From positions 248,001 to 312,000 of the forward strand of contig NZ_JABAFC010000001.1 of assembly GCF_012843435.1 (NCBI RefSeq): DNA of 64,000 nucleotides, in the 5' to 3' direction. Source of the DNA: Psychrobacillus sp. BL-248-WT-3. Lineage in GTDB: Bacteria; Bacillota; Bacilli; Bacillales_A; Planococcaceae. The position numbers were made by a program, and so were the translations under genes. Shown here piece after piece: positions 1-8,885 of this stretch; within the stretch, counting starts at the first letter, position 1, and each line of letters begins with the position of its first letter. The notes below the pieces were generated by a model. The model was not told where the DNA came from. It made no database searches and saw only the letters and a list, made by a program, of their open reading frames with translations.

Positions 1-4
1 ATTG

Positions 5-35
5 CGAGTAGAATATTCTTCTACTCGTTTTTTTT
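5..35 (+). terminator. Rho-independent terminator of an upstream gene
   Basis: A perfect 9-bp inverted repeat (CGAGTAGAA at 5-13, TTCTACTCG at 19-27) with a 5-nt loop is followed by eight T residues. It ends a transcript that begins left of the window. Confidence 0.8.
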
Positions 36-57
36 ACAGAAAGAAGGGACAGACATT

Positions 58-837
58 ATGGATCTTTCCATTACATTTATAGTTGTTATTTTTGCCCTTG
101 GATTTATAGGGTCATTTGTTTCGGGCATGTTAGGAGTTGGGGGCTCCATCATTAAATACCCCTTGCTATTATACGTTCCACCACTATTTGGACTGGTGGC
201 ATTTTCTGCCCATGAAGTATCAGGAATTAGTGCGATTCAAGTATTCTTCGCTTCTATTGCAGGTGTGTGGGCATACCGAAAAAGTGGGCTGCTCCATAAG
301 GAATTGATTATTTATATGGGTGGGGCAATTTTACTTGGAAGCTTTATTGGTAGTTACGGTTCAGGATTTTTATCGGAGGACGCTGTTAATATTGTGTACG
401 GAATACTCGCTATAATTGCTGCGGTTATGATGTTTATTCCACGTAAAACTATAGAGGAAAACGCTAAAATTTCATTCAATAAAGTTCTTGCAAGTAGCCT
501 AGCGCTCATTGTTGGAGTTGGATCTGGGATCGTCGGAGCAGCGGGTGGCTTTTTACTCGTCCCGATTATGCTTACCGTTTTAAAAATTCCAACACGTGTT
601 ACAATTGCGACCAGTTTAGCAATCACCTTTATTTCTTCTATTGGTGGTAGTGTAGGTAAAATTATTACTGGTCAAATTGAGTACTGGCCTGCGTTCATTA
701 TGATTATCGCAAGTATCATCGCAGCACCTTTAGGAGCAAAAATTGGTCAAAAAATGAATGTGAAAATTCTACAATGGTTGTTAGCTATTATGATTGGTGC
801 AACAGCTATTAAAATTTGGATCGATATTTTACAGTAA
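58..837 (+). CDS. TauE/SafE family sulfite-exporter-like membrane protein
   Basis: Polytopic inner-membrane protein of 259 aa, the usual size for the TauE/SafE (DUF81) anion-permease family. About eight hydrophobic segments are visible. The two halves carry the family's internal repeat: GMLGVGGS near residue 24 and GIVGAAGGF near residue 159, each followed by a helix with a conserved Pro. AGAAGGGA lies 9 nt before the ATG. It follows a terminator and has no close partner, so it is probably monocistronic. The transported substrate (sulfite, sulfonate or another small anion) cannot be told from the sequence. Confidence 0.85.
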   Translation: MDLSITFIVVIFALGFIGSFVSGMLGVGGSIIKYPLLLYVPPLFGLVAFSAHEVSGISAIQVFFASIAGVWAYRKSGLLHKELIIYMGGAILLGSFIGSYGSGFLSEDAVNIVYGILAIIAAVMMFIPRKTIEENAKISFNKVLASSLALIVGVGSGIVGAAGGFLLVPIMLTVLKIPTRVTIATSLAITFISSIGGSVGKIITGQIEYWPAFIMIIASIIAAPLGAKIGQKMNVKILQWLLAIMIGATAIKIWIDILQ

Positions 838-1127
838 TACACAAAGAAAAGAATTTAAAGATGTATCTCGTGAATCAAGGTTTTTGTTTTGGATTAACGT
901 TTCAATTTAGCTAAGATTTCTATGAATCTCTATTATAAATCTATATCCTAATTAGTTCCTAGATAATCCAGTTCCATCAAATACAGTAATAATTTTATGG
1001 AAAGATGGTTATTAATGAAACAACCCATGAAATTTTAAATTGACTCAATAAACTATTTTTTGTTAAATATACGTTTTTTTAATAAAATGATGTATAGTTA
1101 AGTTCGATTAAATTTAAGGAGCAAGAC

Positions 1128-1937
1128 ATGAAAAATATTATTGTTATTACTTTGGGTTCGTTATTAATGGCTGTTGCACTGAACTTATTCTTAGTGCCTC
1201 ATGAAGTTATTCTAGGTGGGTTTTCTGGTATTGGGATGATAATAGGTATTCTAACCGGATGGAATATTGGTTGGATAATTTTCCTTTTGAACATCCCCGT
1301 GTTTATTCTTGGCTTTATAAGTATTGGGAAAAAATTTGTAGCATATAGTATGTATTCTGTTTTCCTTACGAGTTTAGCAATGCAATATATTCCGGTTTAT
1401 CAAATTACAGAAGATATTTTATTGTCCTCTGTTTTTGGAGCAGTAATAGGTGGTGCCGCTACCGGAATGATCATTAAATTCAATGGTTCTACTGGTGGAA
1501 TAGATATTATTGGGCTTGTTATTACCAAAAAGAAGGATTTCTCCTTAGGTACTTTAATGCTGGTCATGAACAGTGTTATTGTATTAGCTTCTGGTTACTT
1601 CATAGGCTGGGAGCAAACAATGTATACATTATTAGTTCTATATGTATTTGGAAAAGTAGTAGATGTCATTCATACCAAACATGTAAAAGTAACACTTATG
1701 ATCATCACTGAAAAAGGTGAGGAAGTTCAAGATAAGATGCTTAAAAGCTTAGTCCGAGGGATTACTGTTTTGGACGGAGAGGGAGCATATACTAAGCAAC
1801 CAAGAAAAGTGCTATTTACCGTCATTACGAGATATGAACTAGGGGAAGTAAAGAAAATGATTAAGGAAGTAGACAGTAATGCGTTTGTAAATATTACTGA
1901 AACGATTGAGGTTATGGGAGCATTTAATAAAAATTGA
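1128..1937 (+). CDS. YitT family membrane protein (DUF161 + DUF2179)
   Basis: 269 aa. The N-terminal two thirds form about five transmembrane segments, with the conserved GGFSGIGMI and NGSTGGIDIIG glycine-rich motifs of the YitT membrane domain. The last ~80 residues are a soluble DUF2179 domain (VKVTLMIIT ... GITVLDGEGAYT ... RYELGEVKKMIKEVD). Bacilli usually carry several paralogues, so no specific symbol is given. The function of the family is not established. AAGGAG sits just before the ATG and a hairpin terminator follows the gene. Confidence 0.9.
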   Translation: MKNIIVITLGSLLMAVALNLFLVPHEVILGGFSGIGMIIGILTGWNIGWIIFLLNIPVFILGFISIGKKFVAYSMYSVFLTSLAMQYIPVYQITEDILLSSVFGAVIGGAATGMIIKFNGSTGGIDIIGLVITKKKDFSLGTLMLVMNSVIVLASGYFIGWEQTMYTLLVLYVFGKVVDVIHTKHVKVTLMIITEKGEEVQDKMLKSLVRGITVLDGEGAYTKQPRKVLFTVITRYELGEVKKMIKEVDSNAFVNITETIEVMGAFNKN

Positions 1938-1944
1938 TTTTATA

Positions 1945-1972
1945 AAGTCCAGAAAACTCTGGGCTTTTTAAT
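1945..1972 (+). terminator. Terminator after the YitT-family gene
   Basis: AAGTCCAGA (1945-1953) pairs with TCTGGGCTT (1958-1966), with one G-T pair and a 4-nt loop. A short T run follows. Confidence 0.7.
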
Positions 1973-2180
1973 TTGCATTTTTATTAAAAATGATATTTAT
2001 GAAATTACCTCTTAGGTGATAAACATACAGTTTTAAAATAGTATTTTCTTCTCCACCACGTAACTGCAAAAGGGTCCATTGTAATTAACATTCTATATAA
2101 ATATATTTTTAGAGTTTAATTGTCTGAAAACGGGGTAAATACATTATAGTTACTATTTAAGAAAAGGGGAGATGCTAGTT

Positions 2181-3404
2181 ATGTGGAAAAGAATTTTATT
2201 TATCTCCGAGCATGGGGATCCACTTGAAACTTTAGGTGGTAAACAGGCTGGTGGACAAAACAACTATGTAAAAGAACTTGCCCTTGCCCTTGGAAGAAGA
2301 GGTATAGCAGTAGATGTAATTACTCATTGGAGTAACCCCAGTGCTCCTCAGGTGGAGAAATTAGGAAATATGTCAAGAGTCATTAGATTTGCTGCAGGTC
2401 ATAAAGGATATATAGCAAAAGATAAGATATATGATTTGTTACCACAATTCTATGATGAAATAAAAAACAATTTATCTATACCAAAATATGATGTTGTTCA
2501 TTCTCATTATTGGATGTCCGGGTTACTAGGGCTATCTTTAAAAGAAGAGTTTGGTATTCCCCTCGTTCACACTTCTCATTCATTAGGTATCGCAAAAAAA
2601 CAAGCTACTGGAACTGCAGACCCGATTCGTTTAGCCGCAGAAAAGAAAATTTTAACATCTGCGAATAAGGTGATCGCCACTACTGAAGTTGAACAGCAAA
2701 TAATTCAAGACTTTGCAGGTCCACTTACCAATATAGAAGTAATATCTATTGGAGTTGCAAAAGAATTCCAATCACAAGTTAAGAAAAAATCAGTAACTAA
2801 ACCGTTGCTAGTATATGCTGGTCGTCTGGAGAAGACAAAAGGAATCGGCACACTATTAGATGCCTTTAAGAAATTAAAAAAGGAAAATCCAGAACTGGAT
2901 GCTAAATTAGTGTTAGCTGGTGGTGATAAGGAAGAAATAGACATCAACTCAGGATTACCTATCAACCCCCATTTAAGGGAGCAAGTTAAAGGTATAGAGG
3001 AATACATTGAATTCATAGGACCTCAATCTCAACAAGGATTAAGTAATCTTTTTTCTAAAGCAACTTCCGTTATCGTACCGTCATACTATGAATCCTTTGG
3101 GATGGTGGCAGCAGAAGCCCAAGCATGTGGGACACCTGTTATTGCTTCTGGGGTCGGCGGACTCAAAGATGTAGTGTCTCATGGAAAAACAGGCTTACAG
3201 GTAAAGCCCAAGGATTCGTCTCAGCTGGCTTCAGCTATGAAAACTATATTAAAAGACAATCTTTTAGCAAAAAGACTAGGCAGAGAAGCTGGAGAACGTG
3301 CAAAACGTATCTTTAATTGGTCTTCCATTGCAAAAGAAATAGATCATACTTATGAGGAATTGTTATATGCAAATGATTACGCAAATGCTAGCAACCGATC
3401 TTGA
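2181..3404 (+). CDS. GT4 glycosyltransferase, sucrose-phosphate-synthase-like
   Basis: GT-B fold retaining glycosyltransferase of 407 aa. The N-terminal domain has the motif GGKQAGGQNNYV near residue 18, typical of the sucrose-phosphate synthase/mannosylfructose-phosphate synthase group. The C-terminal domain carries GRLEKTKGI and the E-x7-E signature in YYESFGMVAAEAQACGTPV, which binds the nucleotide sugar. An upstream in-frame ATG at 2172 touches the AAGGGGAG ribosome site, so the ATG at 2181 (9 nt spacing) is chosen. The gene overlaps a HAD-IIB phosphatase, as in synthase/phosphatase pairs. The inferred role is synthesis of a phosphorylated disaccharide; the acceptor is unknown. Confidence 0.8.
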   Translation: MWKRILFISEHGDPLETLGGKQAGGQNNYVKELALALGRRGIAVDVITHWSNPSAPQVEKLGNMSRVIRFAAGHKGYIAKDKIYDLLPQFYDEIKNNLSIPKYDVVHSHYWMSGLLGLSLKEEFGIPLVHTSHSLGIAKKQATGTADPIRLAAEKKILTSANKVIATTEVEQQIIQDFAGPLTNIEVISIGVAKEFQSQVKKKSVTKPLLVYAGRLEKTKGIGTLLDAFKKLKKENPELDAKLVLAGGDKEEIDINSGLPINPHLREQVKGIEEYIEFIGPQSQQGLSNLFSKATSVIVPSYYESFGMVAAEAQACGTPVIASGVGGLKDVVSHGKTGLQVKPKDSSQLASAMKTILKDNLLAKRLGREAGERAKRIFNWSSIAKEIDHTYEELLYANDYANASNRS

Positions 3405-4089
3405 TGGAACGCTTGTTGGTGATGAAAAACAGTTAAAAGACTTACTTACCTATTATGAGGGTCTTGAAAAGAAAGTTACTTTAGTTTATGTCACAGGTAG
3501 GCATCGGCAGTCAGCCCTAGAACTTATTAATGAGGCTAGCATTCCAATGCCGAGTATTTTAATCTCGGATGTGGGAACAGGCATATATATAGGCAATGAC
3601 CTTAAACCAGATGAAGAATGGAATCTTTTAATGAAGAAAAATTGGAATCCAGAGGCTATAAAGAAAATAGCTTCTCATTATCCAACTATTGTTCAACAAA
3701 AGCTACCAGATGAATCTAGGATTTCTTATACTGTACAAGAAGATGAAGGAAGTGTTAACAAGCTTAAGCAAGAATTGCTAGAAGCTAATATACCACACAA
3801 ATTTATCTTCAGCTCTGGTAGGGATATTGATATACTCCCTGAGAACAGTGGAAAAGGATCTGCTTTGACATACGTGATTGAAAAATATGTAGATGATCAA
3901 GCATCTATACTGATTGCAGGCGATTCAGGGAATGATGAAGAAATGATAAGTCTTGGATATCCATCTGTTATAGTAGCAAATGCACAACCAGAGCTAATAG
4001 CCATTCAAGATCACCCCCAATTATTTAGAGCAACTAAAAATTGTGCAGGCGGAATTCATGAGGCTTGGTTGCATTTTTATGATAATTAA
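3367..4089 (+). CDS. HAD-IIB phosphatase, sucrose-phosphatase-like
   Basis: 240-aa haloacid-dehalogenase superfamily hydrolase. HAD motif I is LATDLDGTL at the N-terminus (the two Asp are nucleophile and acid/base). Motif III/IV is the lysine in NSGKGSAL and IAGDSGNDEEM near residue 180. The type IIB cap and overall size resemble sucrose-6-phosphate phosphatase. Several in-frame ATGs occur; 3367 is preferred because GAGGA lies 8 nt before it. The start lies inside the end of the glycosyltransferase gene, suggesting translational coupling and a shared substrate. Sucrose phosphate itself is only one candidate. Confidence 0.8.
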   Translation: MQMITQMLATDLDGTLVGDEKQLKDLLTYYEGLEKKVTLVYVTGRHRQSALELINEASIPMPSILISDVGTGIYIGNDLKPDEEWNLLMKKNWNPEAIKKIASHYPTIVQQKLPDESRISYTVQEDEGSVNKLKQELLEANIPHKFIFSSGRDIDILPENSGKGSALTYVIEKYVDDQASILIAGDSGNDEEMISLGYPSVIVANAQPELIAIQDHPQLFRATKNCAGGIHEAWLHFYDN

Positions 4090-4122
4090 ATCCTTTTTTA
4101 AATCACATAAGTAAACTCATTA

Positions 4123-4163
4123 AGACTACAGACACATTTAAAATTGTCTATAGTCTTTTTTTT
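4123..4163 (+). terminator. Terminator after the glycosyltransferase/phosphatase pair
   Basis: AGACTACAGACA (4123-4134) pairs with TGTCTATAGTCT (4145-4156), with one mismatch, followed by a run of eight or more T. Confidence 0.85.
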
Positions 4164-4433
4164 GCGTCAAAGATAAGCATTTTATCTATATTGATACGTT
4201 AATACTTCTTATTAAATTTGTCTATAATACATGGCTATGTTTGATTTTTTGTACAAGACATATGCCAAATGCATGTTTACGAAATATATATTGTAAGTTT
4301 GAATATTGGAACTTCTAATTATTTCAACCGTATTAAAGTATAGGAGTAGGTTATTTCAAAGGTGTTTTTTAAAATACGTTCCATAATATTACATTTTATG
4401 TAAGGCGATGCAGGTGGCAGGAGAGGTGATGGA
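4164..4433. other. AT-rich intergenic stretch, no gene seen
   Basis: Between the phosphatase terminator and the next start codon I see only AT-rich sequence with stops in every frame. It presumably holds the promoter of the small membrane protein at 4434, but no convincing -35/-10 pair stands out. Confidence 0.5.
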
Positions 4434-4793
4434 TTGAGTTTAACTCAAGTTATATATATAGTGCTTATATGGACAATACCTAGTCTAGGTTCTTGGTATT
4501 CCTTCAGGAAAATGGAGAATGAGAAACAGAAAAAGGTTATAAAAGAGTTGAGAAATCCTTTATCTATTTTAGGGATTATTCCCAGTTTTATTGGTTTCCT
4601 CGTATATCTTACAGGCTCTGTTGCAGCATCTGACATGAAAGTCTTACGGGATTTAGGGATTGCTTTAGCACTATTTGGTTGGTTTGTAATTTGGGGAGTA
4701 GGTTTAATAAAAGGAGAGGAAAATTCCTTTAAGTGTATTACTAAGATATTAATAGGGATTTCCGTACTAATTGCTTATATCTATCTTTTTTAA
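4434..4793 (+). CDS. Small membrane protein of unknown function (119 aa)
   Basis: Not recognised. It starts with TTG at 4434 behind GGAGAGGTGA. Four hydrophobic segments are visible: residues ~4-24, ~45-65, ~75-95 and the C-terminal ~100-118. A charged stretch (RKMENEKQKKVIKELRN) between the first two predicts a cytoplasmic loop. Another small membrane protein follows about 45 bp downstream, so the two may be co-transcribed. No enzymatic motif is present. Confidence 0.6.
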   Translation: MSLTQVIYIVLIWTIPSLGSWYSFRKMENEKQKKVIKELRNPLSILGIIPSFIGFLVYLTGSVAASDMKVLRDLGIALALFGWFVIWGVGLIKGEENSFKCITKILIGISVLIAYIYLF

Positions 4794-4837
4794 ATAGGAA
4801 CCTTAATTCTTTTCAAAAGTATTAGAGGAAAAGATAG

Positions 4838-5089
4838 ATGAAGAAAGTTTTAAAAGGGGTGGAGTATATGAGTGAACGATTTGAATTAAGTTTTAAAAAT
4901 AAGGAAGTAAGAATCTGGTTCTATTTGATGGTACCAACGTTTATTATAGGAAGCATCTTTATATTTTATGGTGAACAAAAATATCAGTATATTCCTTTGG
5001 TAGTATTAGTAATAGTTTGGACTGTTTTTTATTTGTGGCGTTATTTTTATCGTAAGAAAATGAAGAATAAAGTAAAAAATTCTTTTTAA
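4838..5089 (+). CDS. Small two-TM membrane protein (83 aa or 73 aa)
   Basis: Not recognised. Two transmembrane segments (LMVPTFIIGSIFIFYG and IPLVVLVIVWTVFYLW) are followed by a strongly basic tail (RYFYRKKMKNKVKN), giving both termini in the cytoplasm by the positive-inside rule. The start is ambiguous. ATG 4838 has AGAGGAA 8 nt upstream, while ATG 4868 has GGTGGAG only 4 nt upstream. The first is used here. Confidence 0.55.
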   Translation: MKKVLKGVEYMSERFELSFKNKEVRIWFYLMVPTFIIGSIFIFYGEQKYQYIPLVVLVIVWTVFYLWRYFYRKKMKNKVKNSF

Positions 5090-5407
5090 GCTACAGCTGC
5101 CAGCCACAAGAATGAGTAAAGGCTTTTTCTTATTGAACTAAAGTAAGCAGTGCGGATTATAAGTGGGAGTTAGTTGGTATGGAAAACGGGCAACAGGATA
5201 TGATATTAATCAAAAAATGTTTTGGAGCATATTCAATATTTACTTGGTTTAAGTGAATGATTTTGTACACCTTATGGGAGCATTACTTTAAGTTGGAGTA
5301 ATGCCTTTTTTATTGATCTTAATGCAAAAGGTTAGCTGGACACGAATGGGAACTTTTACGAAATTTTAAAGTCATACTTAGAAGTTAAACTAATAGGGGT
5401 GTTATAT
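5090..5407. other. Intergenic stretch with a terminator, no gene seen
   Basis: No open frame with a ribosome site was found here. The only clear structure is the terminator at 5278-5312, which would end the transcript of the two preceding small membrane protein genes. Confidence 0.5.
5278..5312 (+). terminator. Terminator
   Basis: GCATTACT (5280-5287) pairs with AGTAATGC (5297-5304) across a 9-nt loop and is followed by CTTTTTT. Confidence 0.7.
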
Positions 5408-5689
5408 ATGAAACGATTCAGTATAAGCTCAATAGTCCTAATGTTTATTGGAATTCTATTCTTTATATTAAACTGGTTAATAGATGGTTACGTCGAACCT
5501 ATTGTACTTACTGGAGTTATTTTTATAGTTATAGGGGCAGTGTTTAGTTTTGTTGCGATCTCTAAAAGAGAAAAAGGAAGCGTGAAATATATATCAATTG
5601 CTACTTTTATTATTCTACTATTTTTAGTTACTTGTTTTGAACCTTTTCAAGTTATTAGAATGATGACTTGGTTTAGAAATATTACTTAA
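5408..5689 (+). CDS. Small membrane protein of unknown function (93 aa)
   Basis: Not recognised. The ATG at 5408 follows TAGGGGTG at good spacing; an in-frame GTG at 5399 overlaps that site and is rejected. Three hydrophobic stretches are visible (residues ~7-25, ~33-50, ~63-82). Like its two upstream neighbours it is a short, basic, lone membrane protein, with its own terminator after it. Confidence 0.5.
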   Translation: MKRFSISSIVLMFIGILFFILNWLIDGYVEPIVLTGVIFIVIGAVFSFVAISKREKGSVKYISIATFIILLFLVTCFEPFQVIRMMTWFRNIT

Positions 5690-5741
5690 CTAACCGGTAA
5701 TTTAACAAATTATTACAAAAACATAAAAGTAATAACAAAGT

Positions 5742-5780
5742 AAATGAGCAAAGATAAAAATATCCTAGCTCATTTTTTAG
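5742..5780 (+). terminator. Terminator
   Basis: AAATGAGC (5742-5749) pairs with GCTCATTT (5768-5775), with an inner GATA/TATC stem and a T-rich 3' side. Confidence 0.65.
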
Positions 5781-5782
5781 TT

Positions 5783-6052
5783 GTTTTAAAATTAACCTTT
5801 ACTCATACCATAATAATAGGACTACAACAGTCTGAACTAGCTAGTACTGTTTCATCGAGAGTCGTCCACTCCAGAGCCAAGTATATAGAGACGTTTTAAC
5901 AGGAACTCAAGTTGCTCTTTATACGTTTTGATTTATTAACTAATTTGTACGAATCTAGTTTTTATGAACATCCTGGAACGATTAAAGATGCTTATTATTT
6001 TTATTCCTTTTGGTCAGATCGAATCAAGAAAGATTATGTTATCTTAGGTTAA
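5783..6052 (+). pseudogene. Possible decayed gene with an internal stop
   Basis: One frame reads through as protein-like sequence except for a single TAA at 5897-5899. Before the stop it includes SSRVVHSRAKYIETF. After it come QELKLLFIRFDLLTNLY and GTIKDAYYFYSFWSDRIKK, ending at TAA 6050-6052. No start codon with a ribosome site is visible, and I do not recognise the family. It could also be chance in AT-rich DNA. It ends about 60 bp before the ribA promoter. Confidence 0.3.
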
Positions 6053-6113
6053 AAGTTATGGTAAGATGTTTATGTTTGTACGCACCATTCCCTAATGGAA
6101 AAGGGAAGAAAAG

Positions 6114-6142
6114 TTGACACGGCAAGGTTGCAATTATATACT
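6114..6142 (+). promoter_or_regulatory. Sigma-A promoter of ribA-ribD
   Basis: TTGACA (6114-6119) and TATACT (6137-6142) are separated by exactly 17 nt, close to the sigma-A consensus. The expected leader of about 75 nt is too short for an FMN riboswitch, and no RFN element motif is seen. Confidence 0.75.
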
Positions 6143-6222
6143 AGGTTACGTTATGTAAGTGCTTAAAAATAATTAGAATATAATAGACAAAAATGATGAA
6201 TATGAATGATAGGTGAATGAAA

Positions 6223-6969
6223 ATGAATATAAATAAAGAAACGCTGACATTGTTACAGGATAAAATAAAAATAATAGAAACGGTTGAGGAGCTTGATCTT
6301 TGTTTAGTTGGGCCAGTTAACTTGCCTATTAAGCAAGGCGATTTCCAAACAACCTTTCAATGGTATACCTGGGTTAAAATTGATAAAAATTTATCAAAAG
6401 AGGATATTTTAACATCATTGCCACAATCAAATTTAGCTTTTGGCCAACAATCCTCTGTTCTTGTTTATGGTGACTTCGCGAATGAGGAAGATGCTCTTAT
6501 TCGTATGCATAGTATTTGTCATACAGGAGATATATTTGGTAGTCAACGCTGTGATTGTGGTTTCCAGCTTCATGAATCGATGAAAATGGTAGTAAATCAT
6601 GGCTGTGGAGCCATTTTTTATTTAGCAGACCATGAAGGCAGAGGAATTGGTTTATTTTCTAAATCACTGGCTTATCTTTTACAGGAGGAAGGCTATGATA
6701 CGGTTGAAGCCAATCATGCACTAGGCTTTGAAGACGATAGTCGCTCCTATGAAGATGCAATTCGCGTGTTGGAAGTATTAAGAAGCAAGCAGGTGACTTT
6801 AATAACTAATAATCCTAGGAAGCTGGCTGCGTTAAAGAACCATGGTCTTCTTGCTAAGGATCACGTGCCTTTATGGGGTGGACTGACTGAAACAAATGAA
6901 TTTTATTTGAATACGAAAGTGAAAAAATCTGGACATATTGTAGAAGAGAGTCCAAGTTTAAAAGTGTGA
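6223..6969 (+). CDS. ribA: GTP cyclohydrolase II, stand-alone
   Basis: Opens GTP to the first pyrimidine intermediate of riboflavin synthesis. The zinc site GSQRCDCGFQL lies near residue 108 with all three Cys, followed by DHEGRGIGL and the substrate-binding stretch. At 248 aa it has only the GCH II half, with an N-terminal ~75-aa extension in place of the DHBP synthase (RibB) half found in the usual Bacillus RibBA fusion. An ATG at 6217 abuts AGGTGA, so 6223 is taken. ribD follows after 10 nt. The pair lacks ribE and ribH, so it could serve riboflavin or a dedicated pteridine/pyrimidine product. Confidence 0.85.
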   Translation: MNINKETLTLLQDKIKIIETVEELDLCLVGPVNLPIKQGDFQTTFQWYTWVKIDKNLSKEDILTSLPQSNLAFGQQSSVLVYGDFANEEDALIRMHSICHTGDIFGSQRCDCGFQLHESMKMVVNHGCGAIFYLADHEGRGIGLFSKSLAYLLQEEGYDTVEANHALGFEDDSRSYEDAIRVLEVLRSKQVTLITNNPRKLAALKNHGLLAKDHVPLWGGLTETNEFYLNTKVKKSGHIVEESPSLKV

Positions 6970-6979
6970 GGTGTACACA

Positions 6980-8080
6980 ATGAAAACCGACGAGGAATAT
7001 ATGAGGCTTGCATTAGACTTGGCGGCTAGTGCGAAAGGCAACACGAATCCTAACCCAGTAGTGGGTGCAGTAATTGTGAAAAATGGAGTAATTGTTGGTA
7101 CGGGACTACATCGCAAGGCAGGCGAGCCACACGCAGAAGTGCATGCATTTAAAATGGCGCAACAGCATGCGGAGGGTTCCACTCTTTATGTAACCTTAGA
7201 ACCTTGCTCACATTACGGTAAAACACCACCTTGTGCAAATTTAGTAAAGGAATCAAAGGTAAGCAGAGTCGTTGTAGCGACTAGGGACCCTAATCCTGAG
7301 GTTGCTGGGAGAGGCATTCAGCTGCTCCGTGACGCGGGCATTCAGGTTGATGTCGGGATATTAGAAAAAGAAGCGCAAAAGTTAAACGAGCGTTTTATAC
7401 ACAATATGCTTACCAAGCGTCCATTTGTCATTTCAAAATTTGCCATGACGCTAGATGGTAAACTCGCAACCTACAATGGACATTCTAAATGGATTACTGG
7501 AGAAGTATCACGTAAAGATGTGCATACGCTAAGAAATGAAGTAGACGGTATTTTAGTAGGGGTAGGTACAGTAATAGCAGATAATCCAGCCTTAACTACA
7601 AGACTTACTGAGCTTGATGGAAAAAATCCTACAAGAATTATCTTAGATAGCAGCCTACGGACTCCTTTAGATGCACAGGTCCTTCAAACAGAGGAAGCCA
7701 AAACGATTATAGTAACAAGTAAAGAAGTAGATTCAAACCGTGTTAAGGAGTATGAATCAAAGGGAGCAAAAGTATTATTTGTTTCCAAGAGAAATAGTGG
7801 ATTGGATTTAGAAGAGGTACTTAGTGAATTATATCAGCAAGGGTTAACCGACATACTAGTGGAAGGTGGAGGGGCGATAAATTCGGCCTTTTTGAATGCT
7901 GGTTTAATAGATAAATACTATATTTATATAGCTCCAAAAGTATTGGGAGGCAAAGAATCCATTACCCCTTTTACTGGGGAAAATCCAGAGTCAATGGATG
8001 CTGCCAAGCAATTGTATTTTGACGAGTTCCAAAAGTTTGGAGAGGATCTTCGTATAATTGCCTACCCTAAAAATAAATGA
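6980..8080 (+). CDS. ribD: Bifunctional diaminohydroxyphosphoribosylaminopyrimidine deaminase/reductase
   Basis: 366 aa, the standard RibD length. The N-terminal deaminase domain has the zinc ligands HAEVHAF and PCSHYGKTPPC (residues ~48-85). The C-terminal reductase domain begins near residue 145 (KFAMTLDGKLA) and has the NADPH-site motif LVEGGGAINSAFL. It deaminates and then reduces the product of the upstream GTP cyclohydrolase II. ATG 6980 is chosen over GTG 6971 because GAGGTG is 6 nt before it. Confidence 0.93.
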   Translation: MKTDEEYMRLALDLAASAKGNTNPNPVVGAVIVKNGVIVGTGLHRKAGEPHAEVHAFKMAQQHAEGSTLYVTLEPCSHYGKTPPCANLVKESKVSRVVVATRDPNPEVAGRGIQLLRDAGIQVDVGILEKEAQKLNERFIHNMLTKRPFVISKFAMTLDGKLATYNGHSKWITGEVSRKDVHTLRNEVDGILVGVGTVIADNPALTTRLTELDGKNPTRIILDSSLRTPLDAQVLQTEEAKTIIVTSKEVDSNRVKEYESKGAKVLFVSKRNSGLDLEEVLSELYQQGLTDILVEGGGAINSAFLNAGLIDKYYIYIAPKVLGGKESITPFTGENPESMDAAKQLYFDEFQKFGEDLRIIAYPKNK

Positions 8081-8155
8081 GCTACATAACTTTTGATCCA
8101 GTATTAAGAAAAATAAATAAAAAGTAACAATGGTATAAGAGTAGGAGAATAAAAA

Positions 8156-8725
8156 ATGAAATTCGGCTTTGATATTGACGATACATTAATTAATTTGAGA
8201 GAACATGCTTTTCACTTGTACAATAAGAAACTTAACCAAAATGTGAATCTTGACGTATTTCATGCTTTAAAAACGGTAGAGATTCATGAAGCTTTTGGTT
8301 TGGAAAAAGAAGCTGGAAACACCATGTGGAAAGATTGTATGGAGGAAATATATTTTACCGAATGCCCATCCTTTGAGGGAGCCTTGGAAACTTTAAATGC
8401 TCTAGAAAATGATGGACATGAGATTTACTACATTACCTCTCGTCCTAAAAAATATTGCGCTCAAACACGAGATTGGATGAAAGCACAAGGCTTTCCAATA
8501 ACAGATGAAAACTTCTACTGCGGGATGCAGGATGAAGAAAAAATAGCAACAATCAAGGCATTAGAGTTAGATTATTATTTCGATGATAAGCCAGCTGTTT
8601 TAGAAACGCTCCAAAACGTAAAAACAAAAGTATTCATAAAGGATCAATCGTATAATCAGTTAATGGATATGCCAAGGCTGAAACAATGGTCTGACTTGAG
8701 GAAAATTTTAGAGGAAACAGTCTAA
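8156..8725 (+). CDS. HAD-family nucleotidase (NT5C type)
   Basis: 189-aa HAD-superfamily phosphatase resembling the 5'(3')-deoxyribonucleotidase/YqfW group. Motif I is FGFDIDDTLIN at residues 3-13, motif II is ITSRPKKY near residue 96, and the final acidic motif is YYFDDKPAVL near residue 140. It probably dephosphorylates nucleotides or related phosphate esters in the cytoplasm; the substrate is not determinable. AGGAG precedes the ATG. A long hairpin terminator follows. Confidence 0.8.
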   Translation: MKFGFDIDDTLINLREHAFHLYNKKLNQNVNLDVFHALKTVEIHEAFGLEKEAGNTMWKDCMEEIYFTECPSFEGALETLNALENDGHEIYYITSRPKKYCAQTRDWMKAQGFPITDENFYCGMQDEEKIATIKALELDYYFDDKPAVLETLQNVKTKVFIKDQSYNQLMDMPRLKQWSDLRKILEETV

Positions 8726-8752
8726 CTCGACATAATATATTTCGTGATTCGA

Positions 8753-8800
8753 ATACCCCATGCACATTAGTCGCCAACTAATATGCACGGGGTATTTTTT
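8753..8800 (+). terminator. Strong terminator after the nucleotidase gene
   Basis: An 18-bp inverted repeat (arms 8753-8770 and 8778-8795, 16 of 18 positions paired) with a 7-nt loop is followed by TTTTT. Confidence 0.85.
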
Positions 8801-8885
8801 AAATGGAATAATTTTTAAATTTGAAACAAAGCAAGGGAAGGGCCGTCTAATTATAAAATAGTTAAAATCCAAAGGAAGTGACATT

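Noticed and set aside
6143-6222. Possible FMN riboswitch before ribA
   Set aside because: The leader is too short and contains none of the conserved RFN element segments.
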